Origin: Pholiota molesta
Lineage: Eukaryota; Basidiomycota; Agaricomycetes; Agaricales; Strophariaceae
Direction: 5' to 3'
Length of the DNA stretch: 64,000 bases
NCBI GenBank assembly: GCA_014925825.1
Contig: JACGCK010000108.1
Location: forward strand, 1 to 64,000
In this document: one piece after another, positions 13,311 to 24,101 of the stretch
Layout of the letters: the number at the start of each line of letters is the position of its first letter
Position numbering within the stretch: position 1 is the stretch's first letter
The notes under the pieces: model-generated
Database searches by the model: none
Seen by the model: the letters and a program-made list of their open reading frames with translations, nothing else
What the model was told of the DNA's origin: nothing
Made by a program: the position numbers and the translations under genes

Positions 13311-14139
13311 ACGAAGTAGTTTGATATGAAAAGCAGCCACGTTAAGGCGCCATAGTGAATCTCACACCATGTTATCGACCAGGGAACGGTGCCCTGAGCT
13401 CTAATGCCGTGTTGCATTGTGAAAAGCCTGATAGACCGCCTTTGATAAGTATAAGAAATGAGAATTCACTAGTAGGGGACATTCGCGCACCAGCATGGGC
13501 TGAGATAGAGTTCACTTCAATCGCGTGTCGCATAACTTGATTGAAGTTGTTGGTCTTGAATGGTGTCAAATGACTTGCTCGAAGTTTCGTCGCAAGTAGA
13601 ACTTCATAAATGCTCTTGATGCATATGTTCGACCAAAACGGCTATTGAATAAAGCATGTCAGGACGTTTATGTAGTAGCGCAGGTCGAAAATGTAGACGA
13701 ACATTCTCAAGGGAGATAGTCACGTAAGTGGCCGGTTGACCGCCTTTGCGAGGAAGGTCTGATCCAAGTCTGATCAACGGGCGGTTGATAAATAACAAGA
13801 GAACTTTCATGGTGGTCCTTTTTAAGCCACGAAGTAATCTGATGGAAAAACCAGATCTAGTACTTCCATAGCGCTTTTGAATTTGAAACCTAGGATAAAA
13901 TAAGGATAAAATAAGGATATCTGAATCGACCATTTTGTTTGGCTGTGCTTACTAGTACCTGTCCTTTCGAGTTTACACAGCATCTTTATGACAACTCCCA
14001 ACCCCCAACCCCCAACGAAAGTATCAAGGTTCGATCCTCCAAGTTTAGTCCTAAATCGATTTATGAATGTGGAACGGTATGCTCACTATTTCAGATACCT
14101 TCAAGTAATAAAGGATGTGATACTTAATTGGCACCAACT
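13311..14139. other. No recognisable gene; small tandem repeats
   Basis: Short ORFs only. There is an imperfect tandem repeat of aggataaaata at about 13892-13920 and a short run of ccaaccc units at about 13990-14015. The right part may be promoter of the next gene. Confidence 0.4.
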
Positions 14140-16000
14140 TTCTCTCACTAGCGTCCTGGCGTCTGGGAAAGGAAAGGTTCCATCCGATCTCCTCTTCTTT
14201 AGTGTTGAGCAGGCTAGCTCATTCAGATCCTTCTAGCAAGTCCTCAAGAAAGAGAGAATTACGCCTACAGAATACTGAAAACTCCAACAATAACAATGTC
14301 AAATCAAATAATACAAACTCAATAATCGCGGGCGATACTCATTATACTGTCAAAAATGAATTCAACTATTATAGCGTCTACCCGAATATGGCTGTTGCTG
14401 GAAGACCTAAACCACTAAATGCTACTGGTATGGCTTTTCCCAATTTTTTTTAAAATATTACATTTGAATGACTTTCTCGGCTATAGGAAAAGAATCAAAC
14501 TCAATGACCCCAAGCGTAAGGCCAATTTACGCCTTTTGAATCTGACAGTACTCATCTATTCTTCTCAGTCGAGCAGTGATGGGGGTAGTAGTAGTTCATC
14601 AACATCTGCCGCCGGTAAGCCCATTCTGAAATAGTCCGCGAATTGTATATTCTGAAGAAACCAGATACCGATACAGCTGTACCTCAAATCGATCCTGAGC
14701 GAATATTAGAGTCGAAATTATTATCCAGTTACTCAGAAACAGTTTGGTGCAATGCATCCCAGTCAGTTGATAATGGGTCACTCTGTGTGTGAATTTCGTC
14801 TCTGCAGTTATCCTTACTTATGAGTGAAATATGCGGATCGCAGTCTCCGGAGGGGCTTATTCTTTTCCACAGCAAATTACTTCCAAGGTATAGCCCACCG
14901 CTCCTATATATCTCTGCGTTAATTCATGACATTCTTTGTTAAGGAACTAAAAAGCCATGTGCCAAACACAGAGAAATATATCAAGGTTTATATGAGCGCA
15001 ACGCTGTTCGGGTCCAATAGAATCATCCCTCTCTGGAACCCCTCCCCAGGCCTTGAAACCGATCCGCAAGAATGGAGATACCACGTCAATATTGGAGACG
15101 TTGGATTTTTCAATGATGAAGGAGGATTTGACACGCTTTTCAACATCTTCCTTCCTATGGAGCAAAACCACGACCATCATTATACCCCTCCTGATGATTT
15201 TGTCCATTGTGCTCTAAATCCCAGGTTAGCCTTGCGAGATGTAGCATTGCCTCCTTCGAAGAGAATTATGGCTCGTGGATTTGCAGGTCTTCCCAATGAC
15301 AGGTTCGAAGCACATATTCGTTCGCAAATTTCCAATTCCTTACTAATGTGATGACAGCCCTGTCGTTGATCTCTCCAACTCTCGACATGTAAATGCTGCA
15401 CAGTGTTCTGCGCTTTACATACATTCAGGGTATCAATCGGCGACTATAAGGCAATATGATAGGCCTGGAATACTTGAATATATACGGCGCCATCATGAAT
15501 CCTGGCAGCTTTATGTAGAGCACAAGTTTGCGGGCCAGCTTCAAGATCGTCCATTGCTGATCATATTCTCGAGTTATCGGACGAAGACCTGTGCAATGGC
15601 TGCTGGCACCAAACCCAGTGTTTTCAGAAGTTGGAAGCCAAAGGTGACACTCCGGGAATTTATTGAAGGCGACCACAAATCCTATGTCTGGGAAACCAAC
15701 GATAACGAGATTCAAACGAACTTTTCACCGTCGAAGTCATTTAGGGATAGCCTAGAGACCTATATTGAAAACTTGGGCCTCGACAACAGCAAAGGAGTTC
15801 GCAAGGAACTAGAAGAATGTCATTGTGTGGCTGTCGGGGTGTATGGTTTCCAAAAAAAGGGATGGATAAAGGGCGGAAGCGTTATAACGGGAAAGAGCAG
15901 TAACGGAACAGTTAAGCCATTTTACTCGAGAATGAGCTTGCCTGTTCGCTTCGGGTCAAGCGTACGCAAGGAATTAGGTTATCAAAGCTCAGCTGAATGA
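14140..16000 (+). CDS. GDVG-family protein, short subfamily, member C
   Basis: Function unknown. Exons 14944-15302 and 15358-16000 are secure and join in frame through a 55-nt intron. The first contains KSHVPNTEKYIKVYM, PLWNPSPG, YHVNIGDVGFFN and EGGFDTLFNIF. The second contains AAQCSALYIHSGY, RHHESWQLYVEH, LLIIFSSYRTKTCAMAAGTK, a conserved ECHCVAVGVYGFQKKGW and a basic/polar tail ending at the stop at 16000. Upstream exons correspond to members A and B: WRLGKERF near 14160-14190, an Asn-rich exon with NNTNSIIAGD near 14230-14430, then small Ser/Gly-rich exons near 14490-14625. The exon immediately before 14944 could not be joined in phase with certainty, so the N-terminal half is tentative. 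It lies on the opposite strand to members A and B. Confidence 0.65.
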
Positions 16001-16460
16001 ATTCAGATAGTGATAACCTCGAAGTCAATCTCGAAAGTACAAGAGATGCACGTTTTGGAACGCGATGTTCGATGATGGCTGGAGCAGGCTGGGTGGCAGT
16101 GTTCGCCTACTGCCGCTGACATTCAATTTTTAACGCAAGCGGAACAAGCTGTATAGCTCGGCACAAATTAGAGTTCACAGTGGCTTGTGTTACGTAAGAT
16201 TTGGCACTGCCGCCATCGATACATTGGTCGGAGCCTCCCATCGACGACATCCTCAAGACCAAGGCAAGTTCATCGTCCCCGTCGTCATGTCCGTCCAGCT
16301 AACCATATTTTTCTGCTCTTCCCCTTCCCCCTTGTCCTGCCGTTATTTTGAAACCCCTGTCGAAACAATTCCGTCAAAATCGTTAACGAAACTCTGCCAA
16401 AAATCCGCTGTAAACTGATGGTCTTGCGATGGAACTTGGTTGTTTAGGCCTACGACAGAA
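16001..16460. promoter_or_regulatory. Upstream region of the eL19 gene
   Basis: About 460 bp between the GDVG member C stop and the eL19 ATG. Pyrimidine-rich tracts (ctgctcttccccttccccc at about 16313-16331) precede the start, as is common in fungal ribosomal protein promoters. No TATA box is evident. Confidence 0.45.
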
Positions 16461-17210
16461 ATGGGTGAGCAGAGATCGGTTGTGGTGATGCGGCTCCTCC
16501 GGGATCTGACCTCTGGACAGTCAATCTCAGGTCACAAAAGCGCCTCGCCGCGAGCGTCGCAGGCGTCGGCAAACGAAAAATCTGGCTCGACCCCGCTGAG
16601 CAGGCCGAGATTGGCAACGCCAACTCCCGCACCCACGTCAAGAAGCTCATCAAGGACGGACGGGTCATCATCAAGCCCACGACCGTGCACTCGCGCGCGC
16701 GCACACGCGATCTCCTCGCCGCCAAGCGAAAGGGCCGCCACACCGGAACCGGTAAGCGAAAGGGTACATCGGAGGCCAGGATGCCGAGCAAGGTGCTATG
16801 GATGAGGAGGCAGCGAGTGCTCAGGAGATTACTCCGGAAATACAGAGAGGCTGGTAAGATCGACAAGCATCTGTGAGTAGCTGGCTTCACTGCTTTTTTG
16901 CATTGCTTACGGTTTGATCATGATAGCTACCACGTCCTCTACCAGAAGTCGAAGGGTAACGTCTTCAAGAACAAGCGTGTCCTGATGGAGTACATCCACA
17001 AGGCCAAGGCTGAGAAGACCCGTACCAAGGTCCTCACCGACCAAATGGAGGCCCGCCGTGTCAAGAACAAGGTGCGTAAAAATTTCCGTCTGTTTTTGAA
17101 CCCCTGGCTGATGAACATTCTAACAGGCTGCCCGCGAGCGCCGTGCTCAACGTATTGCCGAGAAGCGTTCTGGCATCGTTGCCGTCGAGCACGAGGCAGC
17201 AAAGGAGTAG
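16461..17210 (+). CDS. RPL19: 60S ribosomal protein L19 (eL19)
   Basis: Structural protein of the large cytosolic ribosomal subunit. Four exons: 16461-16464, 16521-16872, 16927-17071 and 17127-17210, giving 194 residues, normal for the family. The first coding exon is only ATGG, which completes Val-2 across the intron; the next exon then reads [19 protein letters not shown], the eL19 N-terminus. Further hallmarks are [64 protein letters not shown] and [20 protein letters not shown], followed by the Lys/Arg/Glu-rich C-terminal helix. All introns are GT-AG and 54-56 nt. Intact, with no unusual residues. Confidence 0.97.
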
Positions 17211-17979
17211 ACGTATCATCCTCACTGTATATACACATGATGGCTTGTCACCCATCTCCCTTGTCGTCGATCGCATTCTCCTTATGGTCTTCCTCTCAGT
17301 CATGTCTATCCTCTACGCTTTACAAACTCTTTGCTCGAATATGTATTGCACAACTGAAGAAAGCCTTATGCCCCAAACCATGCATATAGTATGATTAATT
17401 CCTTCGTCTTGGTTGTTTGAGTCACGGAATGGCTTTGGCATTGAATCTACCGAGTCCAATTATGACAACATTACGTTTCCTCTATCATTCTGGTCGAGCA
17501 GCATCGTGGTTTTGTTCCATCGATTTACACCGAGCATCAAGCGCCTTAAGCTTCAGCTATCAAACGGGCTGAGCCTCAAGAAGAAAATTAGGTCTCAGTA
17601 ATTGTTGGAACTAGTTACATGGATCTCTTATCTACTACGCTGACGGCGATCCTCGCAGCAGACATCATCGTTCATTTTTTTTTAAATAGCAAAATGTGTT
17701 CTGCACACTTGAAATGCTCTTCCTATGACGGAAGCCCAGCGGATGCCACCCCATCCAGTATCTTTCCACGTCGCAGTGATGTACAGCGCAATACCGGTCT
17801 GCTTAAGTATGGCAAATAACTCAACAAATTAGCTATGCTTGTCAAAAAATTAGGAGATGATGAACTCACGATTATAACAACAGGTCAATTCAGGTTATCG
17901 GCGTAGTATGCCACGACCAAGGTTGCATGGATAGTGAAGATTTTTTAGTAGCCGGTGTTTTTATTGGTGGTGAGGTAGG
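17211..17979. other. No recognisable gene
   Basis: About 770 bp after eL19. Short frames occur on both strands (for example 17413-17601 and 17619-17819, plus) but carry no family signal. It contains the eL19 3' region and the downstream flank of the minus-strand ORF that follows. Confidence 0.45.
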
Positions 17980-18399
17980 TTAAATTGGAGATAGCTCCAG
18001 GTAGATGGGCGGGTTTTCAGCGACACGATGAATGGCCCAGGTAGTGATATAAGCCGTGTCGTCGTTCTCGTCGAAATATTCGCAATGGTAACGTCGACTG
18101 GACTTTGGCTGCATAAACGAGAAGAGGTGGCCAATGCGGTCGATATTTGCGGGATAGGAAGATCGACAGGCATCGGAGATGCGACATGGAAAGGAGGACT
18201 TGCGCAGGAGAGGATGTGAGGTTTAGGCTTCGAGTTTCCAAGGATGTAAAAAATGATAGAAGGCCGTTTGTGCATCTGATGTAACCCAGTGGTTATTGAG
18301 GTCGAACAGAGGGCCATCTTTCATCCATGATTTGCCTTGCCTTTCCCAAAGCTTGACGACAGGCTGTATTTCCTTAGCATGGTGGCATCCATCATACAT
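17980..18399 (-). CDS. Hypothetical small protein
   Basis: Not recognised. On the minus strand one reading frame runs from ATG at 18399 (MYDGCHHAKEIQPVVKLWER) through LFDLNNHW. It is broken by one TAA and continues in the same frame with SFMQPKSSRRYHCEYFDEND and WAIHRVAENPPIYLEL to a stop at 17980. A GT-AG intron of about 88 nt, with a CTAAAC branch-like word, would remove the TAA and keep the frame, giving about 110 residues. The composition (many aromatic, His and acidic residues) looks like real protein. The ATG lies only six bases after the MED9 stop on the same strand, so it could instead be an exon of a longer transcript. Confidence 0.45.
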
Positions 18400-18405
18400 C
18401 GGCGG

Positions 18406-18885
18406 TTAATCGTCGCTGATATTCGGTGTTGAAGCCACAGAATCGATTTCCATTTTCACATCAGCAGAGGCAGATGTTACTTTTCTTGCTGAAAATTCAG
18501 CTAGTTGGGCGCTGTGGTTTTTTTCTATGTCAGGAAACATCGTCAAGAAGTTGGATGAGAAGATATGCCCTACCGTTTGCGGTCTCTGAGTGTCTCTAGC
18601 ATATAGATTACATCGTCCTGTTCCTTGATACATAGCTCTCCACCTGGAAGATTATTTGCAAACTCTTTCGCCTGCGCAAGAGCGCTTTTATAATTATTTG
18701 TCTGCGAGGAAAAAAATGTCAGTCAATTCCCTTGCATGTTGGGTTGATGGGACGTACGGCTTGAAGCAATTTCTGTTTCGATTCGGGCGTTGCGACCCCG
18801 GCGACTGTTGGATCAGCTCCAAGACAGCAACTAGCTTTGGTAGAAGCTCTTCATAATAGGAGATCGGAAAGACGTTCGTGGCCAT
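18406..18885 (-). CDS. MED9: Mediator of RNA polymerase II transcription subunit 9
   Basis: Probable Med9, a middle-module subunit of the Mediator coactivator. It starts MATNVFPISYYEELLPKLVA. A central exon reads NNYKSALAQAKEFANNLPGG then ELCIKEQDDVIYMLETLRDR, the compact two-helix Med9 core. The tail has QLAEFSARK and a Lys-containing VKMEID motif before the stop at 18406. Introns lie near 18692-18755 and 18540-18570. The last junction, next to a seven-A run, does not keep frame as written: the phase is off by one, so that run length may be wrong. A second in-frame ATG twelve bases upstream (18897) is possible. The gene is divergent from the histone acetyltransferase gene. Confidence 0.7.
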
Positions 18886-18897
18886 GGTTGTGGGCAA

Positions 18898-19166
18898 GTG
18901 GTGAAGCGCGTCCCAGCGAGTTGAGTTTGTTTATGCATGGAAGCGGCGAACAAATAAAAGACCGACTCATTTTGCTACCAATGCACGGACTGTCTCGTCC
19001 AGCGACGAACGCTCTTTTCTCACCGACACCGCCCAGCGCCGCTCCATCCTAAGCCTACCTGTCCCCTGCGCGTCGACACCTGCATCTCAGCGGCCGCGAC
19101 AGCCTCTGGTCCAAGAAAAGCATTCCAAATCACGAGGATAAAGATCCAAAGCACGACTGATTCTTG
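18898..19166. promoter_or_regulatory. Shared upstream region of MED9 and the Esa1-like gene
   Basis: The two genes are divergent with about 270-280 bp between their start codons, so this stretch must carry both promoters. No TATA box is evident. Confidence 0.5.
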
Positions 19167-21338
<2,172 letters not shown>

Positions 21339-21704
21339 TTGTTAAACAGGAGGGTGCTCGCATCCAAGTCGACAGTGGATGATGGATTGATGACCTTTGG
21401 GCTGTATGTACCTCTCTCCTCGCCACGTAACGTTGGTGTATTTGCGCTGTTTCTTCTGTACTTATCTTGATTGCGTTTACTTGAGTTTACTTTGATTAAT
21501 TGTGTAAAATATACCCTGATTGTGTGTAATTTTGAGCCTTGTCGGTTCGTACTCGATCTCTAGTCAAGTAAGTACAAGACACCGTTCTCTATATTAGTAG
21601 TACAATTCTAGATCGGCAACCGTTAGATAAATAATTCCCCGTAGATCGCAGAGATTCCCATCTTTCCCTTTTCTTCCATGTATATCTTTCTAGATCGTAC
21701 TTTC
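21339..21704. other. Convergent 3' intergenic region
   Basis: Between the Esa1-like and EFM5-like stops. AT-rich, with several tgattg/gtgtaa words, and no open frame. Contains both 3' ends. Confidence 0.5.
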
Positions 21705-22826
21705 TCAAAGATCTTCGCGTCCAAAGTCTTCTGCGCCTTCCCATGAGCCCCAGCATGCAAATGCATTAGCAAGCTGCCCATGTTCTGGATCAAATGCTGT
21801 TCGCCTCAGAGGACCGTATGGTGGGGTGTCGTATAGTTTTTCGAGAATTTCTTCGACGGATGTGGAGGTGAGCAGGATGAGTCTGCCCTTTGTTGGGTGG
21901 AGGATTTTACGAAGAGTGGTGCGTAATTTCGTATTGGTAACCTGTCGAAAATCATGATGAGAAAATGAGAAAAAAGTCCGCCTTTCTATGAGAAATAAGA
22001 CGAACGGACCTCGTTCAAGAAAGGAGGGTCGGCAACAACAATCTCGACTGTTCCGTTTAGGTATTCTGGAACGTCCTCAGGCTCGTCGATATCATATGGG
22101 ATGAACTGCCTCGGAGACAGCACGGCGAAACGTTGATCGTATTCCAGCAGTTTCGCGTTCTCCAGTCGCTTCATATGTTGGAAGGCCACGAAGGCCGTTG
22201 GGCAGCATAGGAAGGCAATGTTCGTGGAAGGGGTGCAGAGAGTATGTAGGTGTTTGGCTAGCTTGTTCGCCGATTTTTCGCTGTACCTGTGAATAAAGGG
22301 TTAATACAGCTAGGAATCGTATGGGCATAATGCTTGCCCTTCTCAGAAAACATTGGAAATGACGAGGGTTTGACGATCCTATAGGCCCTGGCGATGATAC
22401 CACCCACAATCCACGTGGTCGGCCAGAGTGTCGCCTTATGATTAGGCGCCCATTCCAGTATACGACGGGCTTCTAATATATAATGCACGATAGGTGCTGT
22501 TATGTGGCCTCGCTGGCCTGAGGCTTAAGGTAAACCACTCACCAAAATTGGCTCAACTGCCAGTCCTCGCCGAACGCCAGCCGGAAATCTGCCACGCTCA
22601 CCATCGGCTTCTCTTCTTTCGCAGCCTCATCGACCTCCAGGGCGAGACCGGCGATCTGGCCTGCAGCCCGCTCGGCGGCGATTTCTTGGAATAGGCGCTC
22701 CTCTTCTGCTTTGGCGCGGAAGTGGCTGTCTAGAAGCGCTAGGGTGCTTGGGTCGAGCTGGGGAGGCGAGCCGGAGGTGTTGGATAGGGTTGATGTGGAC
22801 CGGGGAGACCTTGGGATGGAGATCAT
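21705..22826 (-). CDS. EFM5: Protein-lysine N-methyltransferase, EFM5/EEF1AKMT1-like
   Basis: Probable SAM-dependent methyltransferase of the family that methylates translation elongation factor 1A. Three exons (22543-22826, 22010-22286, 21705-21941) join in frame to 265 residues, near the family length. Landmarks: SVADFRLAFGEDWQLSQFWY spanning intron 1, a strand-helix segment NIAFLCCPTAFVAFQHMK, RFAVLSPRQFIPYDIDEPED, and the catalytic-type motif VVADPPFLNE (D-P-P-F) near residue 185. The C-terminus has AFACWGSWEG. Intron 1 is 256 nt, far longer than most introns here. The gene is divergent from GAR transformylase. Confidence 0.88.
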
Positions 22827-22981
22827 GGTGGAAAGTTATTTGGGTACAGGATATATATTGTGGGCAAAGGAGGAAGTGAAAAACAAGCCAAATTCGGCAG
22901 ATCGATATGTCTGTCAGAGCGCCGGCCCGTCCATCCGGGGGAAGTCCAATTTTGGTGTGGCCACTCGAAATTTCAACAACC
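22827..22981. promoter_or_regulatory. Bidirectional promoter, EFM5-like / GAR transformylase
   Basis: Only 155 bp separate two divergent start codons, so both promoters share this stretch. An ttgggtacaggatatatattgtgg segment lies at about 22838-22862. Its role is inferred from position only. Confidence 0.6.
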
Positions 22982-23720
22982 ATGTCGTCTCCGCCGCGAA
23001 GGATCACTGTCCTCATCTCTGGTTCAGGTATTTGGAATCGCAAGTCTGAAGATTTTTGTTCGCCAATAATGCGGAAATCCAGGCACCAACCTCCAGGCGC
23101 TGATTGACGCCCTCAACACCCCAGCTTTGCCCAATGCACAGATCACCCTCGTTCTTTCAAACCGAAAGGCAGCGTACGGCCTGACGAGGGCTGCGCAAGC
23201 AAACCCCCCAATTCCTACGGCGTATCTCGCTCTGCAACCATTCTTGAAACAAAATTCAGGCAAAACGAGACAGGACTACGATGCAGAGGTCGCGAAGATC
23301 GTCCTGCGGTCCAAACCCGATCTCGTCGTGCTAGCCGGATGGATGCACATCCTCAGCGAAGGGTTCCTGGAACTCCTCGACGGACGCAGGCGCGTGGAAG
23401 GCGATGTTGATGATATCTCAGTCACCGAGCCGATTCCAGTGATCAATTTACACCCTGCGCTGCCTGGTCAGTTCGACGGAGCGAGTGCCATCGAGCGCGC
23501 GTATGAGGCGTTCCACAGGGGAGAGATTGCGAAATCGGGGGCTATGGTGCATCGGGTGGTGAAGGACGTTGATAGGGGCGAGCCGATTGTCGTGCGGGAG
23601 GTGCCATTTGTGACTGGCGAGTCGATAGAAGCGTATGAGGCTAGGTTGCATGGCGTCGAGCACGAGATTATTGTGGAGGCGACGAAAAAAGTGCTGGAAG
23701 AAACCAAGCCATCATCATAG
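22982..23720 (+). CDS. ADE8: Phosphoribosylglycinamide formyltransferase (GAR transformylase)
   Basis: Catalyses the third step of de novo purine synthesis, transferring a formyl group from 10-formyl-THF to GAR. Two exons, 22982-23027 and 23083-23720, make 227 residues, the usual size of the monofunctional enzyme. Motifs in order: RITVLISGSGTNLQALIDAL (phosphate-binding loop across the intron), ITLVLSNRKAAYGLTRA, KPDLVVLAGWMHILS, the active-site INLHPALPGQFDG with the catalytic Asn and His, and GAMVHRVVKDVDRGEPIV with the conserved Asp. In yeast this enzyme is also separate from the other purine steps. Intact. Confidence 0.96.
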
Positions 23721-24101
23721 GTATATCTTTATTTGTGCTGTACATTTTCCTCGTTTTCTAATTTCAAAGATTTTCCAAGATACCAACAGGAAAACAGGGA
23801 ATTAATTGGAGGGATTACGACCAAAATGTATCATTCTTCTATATGTTGATTGCATTATTTCATTGCATTCTGCGCTGCTGAAAGTGAATGCCAAACTCGG
23901 CCAAACCCGACTTCCGCCTTCGTGTCGATACACTTGAAGTACCTGTCACTCCTCCACCATAGTTTCTCTTGTCCAGCGTCACCCACCTCACCCCGCTCTT
24001 TCTGAAATTTGAGGAGCGAGTCGTAGAAGTCGCTTGGAAGGTACGCATAGTTTCTTTGAATTCGTACTTCCTTTTACAACCCTCTATTCTCTAGTTCGAG
24101 A
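23721..24101. other. Intergenic region
   Basis: ADE8 3' end and upstream region of the next gene. A short frame opens at 23890 (MPNSAKPDFRLRVDTLEV) and stops at a TAG, then continues open to a good splice donor near 24039. It could be an upstream non-coding or coding exon of the kinase gene, but I do not include it. Confidence 0.4.

Noticed and set aside
13985..14020. Run of cccaaccc units resembling telomeric or G-quadruplex sequence
   Set aside because: The unit is not the usual fungal TTAGGG repeat, is only about three units long and lies in mid-window.
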